From Porticoccus sp964395715 (GTDB lineage Bacteria; Pseudomonadota; Gammaproteobacteria; Pseudomonadales; Porticoccaceae), in the NCBI GenBank assembly GCA_964395715.1, contig CAYNAU010000001.1:434001-498000 (forward strand): a stretch of 64,000 nucleotides of DNA. The letters run 5' to 3'. Below are positions 16,886 to 25,324 of the stretch, piece after piece (the stretch's first letter is position 1; each line of letters starts with the position of its first letter). The position numbers and the translations under genes are program-made. The notes beneath the pieces are model-generated. The model was not told the DNA's origin. It searched no databases and saw only the letters and a list, made by a program, of their open reading frames with translations.

Positions 16886-19659
16886 TGGCGCTGCACCGAA
16901 TGCTTGAGAGACAGCTGAAGCAGGCAGCGCGTGCCACCCACACGTTTGCAAAAATATCTGATATCGACGAACTGATAGATCTGCTAGCCGAGTCTGGCAA
17001 TTGTAAACAATTGCTGCTCAAAGTCAGCGAAAGTTATTCTCGCTACGATAAAGACCTGAAATTGCGAATTTCCAGCCTGCTGAGAAGCCACGAAGAGCTT
17101 GAAGAGGCCAATGCACGCCTGCGTATCGAGTCGGACCTACAGCACAAACTGATCCGCACGCTGGAAGATAATATTGACAAATTGCTGCGCTCATCCGGTC
17201 GAAAAATGGATCGGGAAGCACTGGACGCGCACAAACTTCCCGACGTCTTCGCGCAGTTACTCAAGGAAAATCAGGATGCCAAACGGCAACTGGAGTTCCA
17301 GAAACAGGCTCTGGACGAGCACGCCATCGTCAGTATTGCCGACGCCGAGGGCCGCATCACTTATGCCAATGACAAGTTTTGCGCCATTTCCGGTTACTCT
17401 CGCAAAGAGCTGCTGGGCACCCGGCACCGGATTATCTATGCCGATGGAAAAAAAACGCCTTTTCACCAGCACCTGTGGAAAGCCATTAACCGTGGCGAGG
17501 TCTGGAGTGGCGAGTTAAAAGATGTCACACGGGATGGCAGGCATTACTGGGTCGCTGCCACCATCACCCCCATTCTCGGAATCGATGGCAGCCCGGAACA
17601 ATTTATTGCCACCTGTACCGACATTACCCGCATCAAGGAAATGGAGCGCACCCTGCACAAGGAACGTCAGTTCCTGGAGCGCCTGGCCAACACCCTGGGT
17701 GAGGGTGTTTATGCACTGGATGCCGATGGCTACTGCACCTTCGCCAATGATGAGGCGGAGGCCATTCTCGGCTGGACAAAGTCGGAACTGGTTGGCAAAA
17801 AGTTACACGATCTGATCCATTATTGTATCGCCGGGCATCTCGTCTCTGCTGAAGAGTGCCATATCAAATTAACCAACAGTCTGAATGAGACCTACCACTC
17901 GGAGGACGAATACGTTATCTGCAAAAACGGCGACAGCATTCCCATTGAAATCACTTCCGTGCCACTCATCCACAACGGGGTGAATATTGGCAGCGTTGCC
18001 GCCTTCAAGAATATTTCCCGCCGCAAGCAGGACACCCTGGAAAAGCAACTGGCGCTGGAAAAAGCAGAAAAAGCCACGCGCGCCAAAAGTGAATTCCTGG
18101 CCAACATGAGCCATGAAATCCGCACACCGATGAATGGTATTATCGGGTTAAGCCACCTGATGCTGGAAACCGACCTGGATGAAGAGCAGTACGACTGCAT
18201 CAGAAATATCCAGATCTCGTCGAAAAACCTGCTCAATATCATCAATGACATTCTCGACTTCTCGAAAATTGAAGCCGGCCATTTAAAAATCGAATCCATT
18301 CCTTTCGATCTTGACGAAGTACTTCACCATGTTCGAGATCTCAATCAGTTGCGCAGTCAGGAAAAAGCCATTGATCTTATTTTCCGGCGCGCGGCGGATA
18401 TACCCGGTGAGGTCCTTGGCGACCCGGTGCGAATCACCCAGATTCTTAACAACCTGGTCAGCAATGCCATCAAGTTCACACATGAAGGCGCTGTCGCTGT
18501 AGAGACGCTGTTACAGCAGGCTGATGAACAGCAGATCATATTGCGCATTCAGGTCACGGATACCGGCGTGGGTATTTCGCAAGAACAGCAGGCCGCCCTG
18601 TTTGAACCCTTCACCCAGGCAGATGCCAGCACCACCCGAAAATATGGAGGAACCGGGCTTGGCCTGTCCATCAGCCGGCAACTGGTTGAACTCATCGGGG
18701 GGAACATTGATCTCTGCAGCGCACCGGGTCAGGGAACCTCTATCTGGGTAGACATCCCCCTGTTGTTACCCATCGAAACTGTCGACCAGAATGCCTTCTA
18801 TACCCATGCCGAGAACAAACGCCTGCTGCTGATTGGCGGCGATCCGTCACTGGTGCGCCGTCTGAATACACTGCCTGTAATGATGGACAGTTACCCGGCA
18901 GACCCCTCGGCATTACAGGCTATCGAGCAGGCATTAACTGAAGCACACTATGACAGTATTGTGCTGTCCCCTGACACCACACCCTGTGTGTTCCCGGGAG
19001 ACCTCATCGCCTTGCTGGAAACGCGGGCGCCGTCAAGTCGCAAACTGCCCCTGATTCTTGTCGATACCCATGAAGGTGAAGGTCATAGCGCCTCTCTGGT
19101 CACGACCCATCAACAAGGCCCCTACGACCAGCAGGCAGTGTCCGGGTTGCTGGATACGATCAATGCTGTGCTCCGCTCCGACAATATCGATGGAGCAATA
19201 ACTGACAGCGATCAACGGAATAGTAGCGGACACCAGAAAAGCCTCCATGGAGCCAGGGTGCTGCTGGTTGAGGACAACCTGATTAATCTGGAAATTGCCA
19301 AGTTCATGCTGAAAAAAATGGGCGCTTCTACCACCTGCGCCTTCAATGGCAAAGAGGCCATCCAGTATCTCGAGCAACAGGATTTCGATATCGTGCTGCT
19401 GGATCTGCAAATGCCCGTTATGGATGGCTTCAGCACTGTCAAAGCCATCCGCGCCAATCCCCGCTTTGATCAATTGCCGGTACTGGCCCTGACGGCCAAT
19501 GCCATGACCGGCGATCACCAGCGCAGTCTCTCTGCGGGAATGGACGACCATATCACCAAACCCTTTGAGCCGGATGTGCTGGAAGCCACACTGTTGAAAT
19601 GGCTAAACCGTCAAAACACCGATGGACAGGAAGAGCTGTCCCGCCTCGGCAACGACTAA
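16885..19659 (+). CDS. PAS-PAS hybrid histidine kinase, NahK-like partner of the FIST protein
   Basis: This 924-residue cytoplasmic kinase has no membrane segment. A helical N-terminal region (1-140) is followed by PAS1 (about 140-255), PAS2 (about 265-385), HisKA with phospho-acceptor His410 in NMSHEIRTPMN, and HATPase_c (NAIKFTHEG, DTGVGI, GGTGLGLSIS). A degenerate linker (about 640-780) precedes a receiver with phospho-acceptor Asp840 in VLLDLQMPVMDG. The layout matches NahK and ErcS'-type kinases, which shuttle phosphate through Hpt proteins to biofilm regulators. It carries no Hpt, so an unlinked one is needed. Coupling to the FIST gene (one-base overlap) makes that protein the likely input. 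Confidence 0.88.
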   Translation: MALHRMLERQLKQAARATHTFAKISDIDELIDLLAESGNCKQLLLKVSESYSRYDKDLKLRISSLLRSHEELEEANARLRIESDLQHKLIRTLEDNIDKLLRSSGRKMDREALDAHKLPDVFAQLLKENQDAKRQLEFQKQALDEHAIVSIADAEGRITYANDKFCAISGYSRKELLGTRHRIIYADGKKTPFHQHLWKAINRGEVWSGELKDVTRDGRHYWVAATITPILGIDGSPEQFIATCTDITRIKEMERTLHKERQFLERLANTLGEGVYALDADGYCTFANDEAEAILGWTKSELVGKKLHDLIHYCIAGHLVSAEECHIKLTNSLNETYHSEDEYVICKNGDSIPIEITSVPLIHNGVNIGSVAAFKNISRRKQDTLEKQLALEKAEKATRAKSEFLANMSHEIRTPMNGIIGLSHLMLETDLDEEQYDCIRNIQISSKNLLNIINDILDFSKIEAGHLKIESIPFDLDEVLHHVRDLNQLRSQEKAIDLIFRRAADIPGEVLGDPVRITQILNNLVSNAIKFTHEGAVAVETLLQQADEQQIILRIQVTDTGVGISQEQQAALFEPFTQADASTTRKYGGTGLGLSISRQLVELIGGNIDLCSAPGQGTSIWVDIPLLLPIETVDQNAFYTHAENKRLLLIGGDPSLVRRLNTLPVMMDSYPADPSALQAIEQALTEAHYDSIVLSPDTTPCVFPGDLIALLETRAPSSRKLPLILVDTHEGEGHSASLVTTHQQGPYDQQAVSGLLDTINAVLRSDNIDGAITDSDQRNSSGHQKSLHGARVLLVEDNLINLEIAKFMLKKMGASTTCAFNGKEAIQYLEQQDFDIVLLDLQMPVMDGFSTVKAIRANPRFDQLPVLALTANAMTGDHQRSLSAGMDDHITKPFEPDVLEATLLKWLNRQNTDGQEELSRLGND

Positions 19660-19799
19660 CGCCCTCACAGCGGTCTTTTTCCTCTCACTTGAGCCCTTCG
19701 CCGCTCATTAGTATATCGAGTACGAACATCGGCAGTACTCCTTCAAAAACAGGTAATACAGCAGTTATGTGTGTCTCCGGAAATGATTAAAATACCGGG

Positions 19800-19883
19800 A
19801 TGTTTAATGCAGCTGTCAGGGAGTTACGTTATGGTAGACACCCTGAAGGTGCCTTCGGCAACCGAGTGATCAACCACGAGTAA
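19800..19883 (+). CDS. Possible 27-codon leader ORF upstream of gmk
   Basis: An ATG at 19800 opens a frame ending TAA at 19881-19883, 12 nt before the gmk ATG. The peptide is basic and hydrophilic (MFNAAVRELRYGRHPEGAFG, then seven residues). There is no good Shine-Dalgarno sequence. The same stretch holds a bulged hairpin (GGTGCC TTC GGCAACC). The rest of 19660-19799 shows nothing recognisable. It could be chance. Confidence 0.2.
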   Translation: MFNAAVRELRYGRHPEGAFGNRVINHE

Positions 19884-19895
19884 GCAGCACACCCC

Positions 19896-20513
19896 ATGTC
19901 AATCCGAGGTACGCTTTACACCGTCTCTGCGCCATCAGGTGCGGGAAAAACCAGTCTGGTCAACGCCCTGCTGCAACAGTGTGCCGACCTTACCGTATCG
20001 ATTTCCCACACCACCCGCCCCATGCGTCCCGGTGAGGTGGATGGAATCAATTACCACTTTGTCGACGAAACAGTATTTACCGCCATGCTGGAGAGAAATG
20101 CGTTTCTCGAACATGCCCGCGTTTTCAGTAACTATTACGGCACATCGAGGGACTGGGTAGAGCAGACACTGGCCAGAGGACAGGACGTGATCCTGGAAAT
20201 TGACTGGCAGGGAGCTGAACAAATTCGTGATCTCGTGCCCGAGTGCGTCAGTATTTTTATCCTGCCGCCATCGCTTGAGATACTGGAACAGCGGCTCACC
20301 GGTCGCGGCCAGGATGACACCTCGGTGATACAGCACCGGCTTGCCGAGGCGCAACAGGAAATGTCCCACTACGTGGAAGCCGACTATCTGGTCATCAATG
20401 ATGAATTTGATATTGCACTGTCGGAGCTGCAGGCCATCGTCACATCCCACCGCCTGAAACAGGAAAACCAGCGCCAGCGCAACGCGAATTTACTCCGCGA
20501 TTTGTTGTCCTGA
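19896..20513 (+). CDS. gmk: Guanylate kinase
   Basis: This 205-residue enzyme phosphorylates GMP to GDP with ATP. The P-loop is YTVSAPSGAGKTSLVNALL, followed by the GMP-binding region SISHTTRPMRPGEVDGINYHF and LEIDWQGAEQIR. Length is normal. It lies upstream of rpoZ and spoT, the widespread gmk-rpoZ-spoT order, linking GTP supply with (p)ppGpp metabolism. Confidence 0.95.
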   Translation: MSIRGTLYTVSAPSGAGKTSLVNALLQQCADLTVSISHTTRPMRPGEVDGINYHFVDETVFTAMLERNAFLEHARVFSNYYGTSRDWVEQTLARGQDVILEIDWQGAEQIRDLVPECVSIFILPPSLEILEQRLTGRGQDDTSVIQHRLAEAQQEMSHYVEADYLVINDEFDIALSELQAIVTSHRLKQENQRQRNANLLRDLLS

Positions 20514-20539
20514 TTCCCGCAATTTTGTAAACTCGACGG

Positions 20540-20563
20540 TCCCGCGGCCCGCCGCGGGATTTT
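20540..20563 (+). terminator. GC-rich hairpin with short T-run between gmk and rpoZ
   Basis: TCCCGCGG and CCGCGGGA form an 8-bp stem around a CCCG loop, followed by TTTT. It is a plausible intrinsic terminator or attenuator that would lower rpoZ-spoT transcription from the gmk promoter. The T-run is short, so read-through is likely. Confidence 0.5.
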
Positions 20564-20621
20564 GTCTCTGGCGGATGCAGTCAACTGCACCGCACTTAAC
20601 GCTTTAACAACGGAATTAACT

Positions 20622-20921
20622 ATGGCCCGTATTACTGTGGAAGATTGCCTCGACCATGTCGACAACCGCTTCGAGCTTGTCATGGTCAGCTCAAAACGCG
20701 CCCGCCAACTGGCAGTGGGCGGCAAAGAGCCCCACTTGCCCTGGGAGAATGACAAGCCGACGGTAATGGCACTGCGCGAAATCGAAAAAGGCTTTGTGAC
20801 TGCAAGCATTCTCGACGAGAAAGAAGAACCCGAAACCTCTCTGTTGATGGACTCTGCAGAAGAAGCAGAAGCAGAGGGCACTACTGCTCCCGAACAGCCT
20901 GAAGCCCCAGAGGCTGAGTAA
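20622..20921 (+). CDS. rpoZ: RNA polymerase omega subunit
   Basis: This protein of about 99 residues starts MARITVEDCLDHVDNRFELV, the hallmark omega N-terminus, followed by SSKRARQLAVGG and KPTVMALREIEKGFV. Omega helps assemble beta' and forms part of the ppGpp site on RNA polymerase. I chose ATG 20622 because the family begins there; an upstream in-frame start at 20562 overlaps the hairpin T-run. The C-terminal tail is Glu-rich (EEAEAEGTTAPEQPEAPEAE). spoT begins 20 nt downstream. Confidence 0.93.
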   Translation: MARITVEDCLDHVDNRFELVMVSSKRARQLAVGGKEPHLPWENDKPTVMALREIEKGFVTASILDEKEEPETSLLMDSAEEAEAEGTTAPEQPEAPEAE

Positions 20922-20941
20922 TCCGTGCAACGGGGGAAAAC

Positions 20942-23050
20942 TTGCAAGCCAAAACTATTGATGTTCTGAGCGAAAAGCTTTCCTCCTACCTCGAACCCGC
21001 CCAAGTCCAGGAAATTCTCAACGCTTACCAGTTCGCGGCCCAATGTCACGAAGGCCAGACGCGTCAGAGTGGTGAACCCTATATCACCCACCCGGTAGCA
21101 GTTGCCAACATTCTCGCCAACATGCATCTCGATGCCGAGAGCCTGATGGCCGCCATGTTGCACGATGTCATTGAAGACACCCACGTCAGCAAAGAAGATG
21201 TGGCGGAGCGCTTTGGCCCCACGGTGGCGGAACTCGTTGACGGTGTCAGCAAATTGACCGAGATCGAGTTTGCCTCCAAGGCAGAACAACAGGCGGAAAA
21301 CTTTCAAAAAATGACCTTGGCTATGGCCAAGGACATTCGTGTCATGCTCGTCAAACTTGCGGACCGCCTGCACAACATGCGTACCCTGAAGGTACTGAGT
21401 GCAGCGAAAAGACGTCGCATCGCCCGTGAAACCCTGGAAATTTATGCGCCGATTGCCCAGCGCCTGGGGATCAACGATATCCGTATCGAATTTGAAGACC
21501 TGGGCTTTGCCACCATGCACCCGATGCGCTACCAGCGTATGCGTGAGGCCCTCAAGGCGGCACGGGGTCACCGCAAAGAAATCGTCGAAGACATAAAAAA
21601 CAGCATCGAGGTACGCCTGGCCAAAGAGCTGATCAGCGCCGAAGTCACCGGTCGCGAGAAGCACCTTTGGAGTATCTACCAAAAGATGAAGAGCAAGCGG
21701 AAATCCTTCCGCGACATCATGGATGTGTTTGCCTTCCGCATCGTGGTGGATTCCGTGGACGACTGTTACCGGACACTGGGCGTTATGCACAACCTGTTCA
21801 AACCGGTACCCGGAGAGTTCAAGGACTACATCGCCATTCCCAAAGTAAATGGCTACCAGTCATTACACACGGTACTGGTAGGTATGCACGGTGTACCCAT
21901 TGAAGTACAGATTCGCACCCGCGATATGGATGCCATGGCCAATTTTGGCATTGCCGCCCACTGGCTCTACAAGTCCAGAGAGGATGGCAGTCCCCGCGCC
22001 AACCGCTGGGTGCAGGGCCTCCTGGAAATCCAGCAAAAAGCCGGTAACTCCCTGGAATTTATTGAACACGTCAAGACGGACCTGTTCCCCGATGAAGTTT
22101 ACGTATTTACCCCCAAGGGACAGATTGTCTCCCTGCCCTCCGGAGCCACACCCGTTGATTTTGCCTATGCAGTTCACACCGATGTCGGCAACAGCTGTGT
22201 CGCCAGCAAGATCAATGGCCAGCTGACATCACTGTCGGAACCCCTACAAAGCGGCAGCAAGGTGTCGATCATTACCGCCAGGGATGCTCAACCGAACCCC
22301 TCATGGCTGAATTTTGTGGTGACGGCCAAAGCCCGCAGCGCCATTCGCCATTTCCTGAAACATCAGCAGCACGAGGAATCGGTAGAACTTGGCAAGCGCC
22401 TGCTGGACCGCGCTCTGGATAATTTTGGCACCAGTTACCAGAGTATCCGCAAGTCCTGGATCAAGCGACTTCTGACGGAAACAGGTGCCCAGTCCTTTGA
22501 GGAAGTGCTGGAACAGATTGGACTGGGCAATCGCCTCGCCTACGCAGTCGCCAACCTGATGGCGCCACCATCCCTGCGCAAGGAAGTGACACCGGAAGAG
22601 TTTGACTCGCCCATCATGATCGACACCAGTGACGGGCTGATTATTAACTACGCGCGCTGCTGCCATCCCATTCCCGGCGACCCGATCATGGGTCACCTGA
22701 GTCCTGGTCGCGGCCTGGTGGTGCACAGGGACTCCTGCAAAAATCTCAATGAAATTCGCACCAACGTTGAAAAATGCATCATTCTCAACTGGTCGCCAAA
22801 TGTCAGTGGTGAGTTTCCTGTCGAATTCAAGGTGGAACTGGTGGCGGAGCGAGGCATTATCGCCACGCTCGCTTCCCGCATTTCCGAAAGCGAAGCCACC
22901 ATTGAGCAAATCAGCGTTAAAGAGCGCGATGCCCATTCCAGTATTGTTGACCTGGTCATCGATGTAAGAAACCGTGTACACCTGGCCAATGTCATGCGCC
23001 GTATCCGCGGCTTAAAACAAGTACAACGCGTGTACCGCACCAAAAATTAA
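20942..23050 (+). CDS. spoT: Bifunctional (p)ppGpp synthetase/hydrolase SpoT
   Basis: This 702-residue RSH enzyme sets stringent-response alarmone levels. The hydrolase domain shows metal-binding HD residues in QTRQSGEPYITHPVAVA and MLHDVIEDTHVS. The synthetase domain includes DYIAIPKVNGYQSLHTVLVG. A TGS domain (VYVFTPKGQIVSLPSGATPV), a zinc-finger-like region (ARCCHPIPGDPIMGHL) and a C-terminal ACT domain follow. The intact HD motif argues for SpoT rather than RelA. The start is TTG at 20942 with GGGGG upstream; no ATG is available before the HD domain. Confidence 0.94.
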   Translation: MQAKTIDVLSEKLSSYLEPAQVQEILNAYQFAAQCHEGQTRQSGEPYITHPVAVANILANMHLDAESLMAAMLHDVIEDTHVSKEDVAERFGPTVAELVDGVSKLTEIEFASKAEQQAENFQKMTLAMAKDIRVMLVKLADRLHNMRTLKVLSAAKRRRIARETLEIYAPIAQRLGINDIRIEFEDLGFATMHPMRYQRMREALKAARGHRKEIVEDIKNSIEVRLAKELISAEVTGREKHLWSIYQKMKSKRKSFRDIMDVFAFRIVVDSVDDCYRTLGVMHNLFKPVPGEFKDYIAIPKVNGYQSLHTVLVGMHGVPIEVQIRTRDMDAMANFGIAAHWLYKSREDGSPRANRWVQGLLEIQQKAGNSLEFIEHVKTDLFPDEVYVFTPKGQIVSLPSGATPVDFAYAVHTDVGNSCVASKINGQLTSLSEPLQSGSKVSIITARDAQPNPSWLNFVVTAKARSAIRHFLKHQQHEESVELGKRLLDRALDNFGTSYQSIRKSWIKRLLTETGAQSFEEVLEQIGLGNRLAYAVANLMAPPSLRKEVTPEEFDSPIMIDTSDGLIINYARCCHPIPGDPIMGHLSPGRGLVVHRDSCKNLNEIRTNVEKCIILNWSPNVSGEFPVEFKVELVAERGIIATLASRISESEATIEQISVKERDAHSSIVDLVIDVRNRVHLANVMRRIRGLKQVQRVYRTKN

Positions 23051-23066
23051 TTTTCGAGGAATTCTG

Positions 23067-23450
23067 ATGTTAAATAAGGCTGTCATCAACACAGACAACG
23101 CACCTGCCGCCATCGGCACCTATTCACAGGCGATCAAGGTTAACAATACCGTTTATCTTTCCGGCCAAATCCCCTTGGTGCCAGAAACCATGACCGTGGT
23201 TGAAGGTGGCATTGCCGAGGAAATCGAGCAGGTTTTCAAAAATCTGACGGCAGTGTGTGAGGAAGCCGGTGGCGCCCTGAAAGACATCGTCAAACTCAAT
23301 ATTTTTCTCACTGATCTGAGCAATTTTGCTACCGTCAACGAAATCATGGCACGCTATTTTGCCGAGCCGTACCCTGCCCGGGCTGCTATCGGCGTCAAGG
23401 AATTACCCAAAGGGGTTGGCGTGGAAATGGACGGTATTATGGTGATATGA
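23067..23450 (+). CDS. ridA: RidA family reactive intermediate deaminase
   Basis: This 127-residue trimeric enzyme hydrolyses 2-aminoacrylate and related enamines, protecting PLP enzymes. The N-terminal AAIGTYSQAIKVNNTVYLSG and the catalytic Arg in YPARAAIGVKELPKG are present, as is the conserved Glu near the C-terminus. It follows spoT by 16 nt, the usual order, and converges on the next gene with only two bases between the stops. Confidence 0.95.
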   Translation: MLNKAVINTDNAPAAIGTYSQAIKVNNTVYLSGQIPLVPETMTVVEGGIAEEIEQVFKNLTAVCEEAGGALKDIVKLNIFLTDLSNFATVNEIMARYFAEPYPARAAIGVKELPKGVGVEMDGIMVI

Positions 23451-23452
23451 GG

Positions 23453-24340
23453 TTATTCACCGCCTGTCTGCGATAACAGGCTGCGATAACCCTGCCGAAA
23501 CGTGGGGTAGCGGAACACAAACCCACTATCCCGCAGGCGCTGGTTGTTACAGCGCCGGTTGCCCACCCGTCCAGCGGGCGACATCTCCGCCATGGTCGGC
23601 TGCGGCGCAACTATTCCCAGCTCCTGGGCCAGCCAAGCATGCACTTCATGAATAGCCACAGGCTCGTTATCCGTGGCCAGATACAACGGCTCAATGGTTT
23701 CACCCCGTTTGTACTTGCTCAGCAAGTGCACCAGCACCCCCGCCGCATCGTCGGTATGGATACGGTTGCTCCATTGTACAGGTTGGGACGGTGCCAACCG
23801 CCCCTCTCTTACCTGCTGTAGCAAGCGACCCCGGCCCGGCCCGTAAATGCCGGAAAACCTGACAACACAGCTGGTCACAGGCAGTGCCTGAATAATCTCC
23901 TCCGCTTCCAACAGGCGCTTGCCCCGGTAACTGGCTGGCCGGGTAGCGCTCCCCTCATCGACCCACTCTCCCTGATCCTGTCCGTAGACACCACTGCTGG
24001 AAGCCCAAATGACCTGCCCCGGAGGCTGCCTGGCACTCTGCACTGCCAGAGACAACGAATGGGCTCCGGCCACATAACTGTCGCGATACCCCTCATCACT
24101 CATGGCCAGTGGGGTCATGGTGACAACTACCGCATCAAACCCGTGTTCATCCAGCAGCGCTGCAAGCGCTTTACTGTCGCAGATGTCCATGGAACTGGAG
24201 GACAGAGTTGCCGGCAATCGACTGGCCTGACGTCGTACCCCATGACAGAAAAAGTCGGCCCCTGCCTGGCCATGCGGTTCCTTTAGCTGGTCAACGGCAC
24301 GCTGTGCTATATCACCACAACCCAAAAACAATACTTTCAA
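23453..24340 (-). CDS. NAD-dependent epimerase/dehydratase-like protein, YeeZ type
   Basis: This 295-residue Rossmann protein starts MKVLFLGCGDIAQRAVDQL, an atypical extended-SDR NAD motif (GxGxxA). The YxxxK-like site appears as GVYGQDQG and SYRGKRLLEAE. The C-terminal part carries VGNRRCNNQRLRDSGF, typical of the YeeZ-like family, whose substrate is unknown. It lies between ridA and the divergent oxyR; nothing in the context gives its substrate. Confidence 0.7.
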   Translation of the reverse strand: MKVLFLGCGDIAQRAVDQLKEPHGQAGADFFCHGVRRQASRLPATLSSSSMDICDSKALAALLDEHGFDAVVVTMTPLAMSDEGYRDSYVAGAHSLSLAVQSARQPPGQVIWASSSGVYGQDQGEWVDEGSATRPASYRGKRLLEAEEIIQALPVTSCVVRFSGIYGPGRGRLLQQVREGRLAPSQPVQWSNRIHTDDAAGVLVHLLSKYKRGETIEPLYLATDNEPVAIHEVHAWLAQELGIVAPQPTMAEMSPAGRVGNRRCNNQRLRDSGFVFRYPTFRQGYRSLLSQTGGE

Positions 24341-24394
24341 TTAACTATACCTTTTTGATTTGTTTTAGCTATTATTGCTTCAGGAGGTGCTACC

Positions 24395-25324
24395 ATGACG
24401 CTCACCGAACTTCGCTATATTGTGACATTGGCACAGCAGCAACATTTTGGCCAGGCTGCAGAGCTTTGCCACGTCAGCCAGCCAACCCTCAGCATTGCTG
24501 TCAAAAAGCTAGAACAGGAACTGGGGATCGAGCTGTTTGAGCGCTCAAAGAACAGCGTGCGCCCCACGCCCATTGGCGAGCAAGTCGTGGCTCAGGCACA
24601 ACGGGTTCTGGAAGAAAGCGCTTCCATCCGCGATATCGCCTCCGCGGGCAAGGACCAACTCAAGACCCCCTTGCATGTGGGCGCCATCTTCACCATCGGT
24701 CCCTACCTTTTTCCCAGTTTCATTCCCGCACTCAGGCAATCAGTACCACAGATGCCGCTGGTTGTTGAGGAAGGTTTCACCGCAACGCTGCGCCAGAGGC
24801 TTCGCAAGGGCGAACTTGATGTCATCCTCGTGGCACTGCCTTTTACCGAGCCCGACGTGGTCACGCAGCCTCTTTATACCGAGCCTTTTGTGGTTCTGGT
24901 TCCCACGGATCACAGGCTGGCCAAAAAGGACTTTATCAAACCCTCTGATCTGGATAACGAGAATGTTCTGTTGCTCGGTGAAGGCCACTGTTTTGGCGAC
25001 CAGGTGCGGGAAGCTCTGCCCAACCTCAACCAGCATCTGAACGAGAATCTACAACAAATCCGCACCCACAGCGAAGGCAGTTCCCTGGAGACACTCCGCC
25101 ATATGGTGGCCAGTCATCTCGGTATTACCATTCTGCCGCTGTCTGCTGCGATTGGCGCCGGTTACAAGGAAGGGTTGCTGGTTACCCGTGAGTTTGTGGC
25201 CCCCTCCCCCTGTCGCACCGTGGCCCTGGCATGGCGGGCCAGCTTCCCACGCCACAAAGCCATTGATGCACTGCGGGATGCGATCAAGCAAAACTCCCTG
25301 CCGAGCTGCACCACCTGCGCATGA
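24395..25324 (+). CDS. oxyR: LysR-type peroxide sensor OxyR lacking the resolving cysteine
   Basis: This 309-residue LysR regulator has an N-terminal winged helix (MTLTELRYIVTLAQQQHFGQ, then CHVSQPTLSIAVKKLEQELG) and a C-terminal sensing domain. In OxyR, Cys199 is oxidised by peroxide and disulphide-bonds Cys208. Here Cys199 is at exactly that number in GEGHCFGDQ, but residue 208 is Leu (CTG at 25016-25018). A strong AGGAGGTG precedes the ATG. oxyR and recG overlap by four bases, as in Pseudomonas, which supports the identity. It is divergent from the epimerase-like gene. Without Cys208 the sensor may signal through sulfenic acid or another thiol. Confidence 0.88.
   Translation: MTLTELRYIVTLAQQQHFGQAAELCHVSQPTLSIAVKKLEQELGIELFERSKNSVRPTPIGEQVVAQAQRVLEESASIRDIASAGKDQLKTPLHVGAIFTIGPYLFPSFIPALRQSVPQMPLVVEEGFTATLRQRLRKGELDVILVALPFTEPDVVTQPLYTEPFVVLVPTDHRLAKKDFIKPSDLDNENVLLLGEGHCFGDQVREALPNLNQHLNENLQQIRTHSEGSSLETLRHMVASHLGITILPLSAAIGAGYKEGLLVTREFVAPSPCRTVALAWRASFPRHKAIDALRDAIKQNSLPSCTTCA

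Noticed and set aside
20384..21790. A 468-codon minus-strand frame opposite gmk-rpoZ-spoT
   Set aside because: It spans three well-supported plus-strand genes and resembles no protein family.
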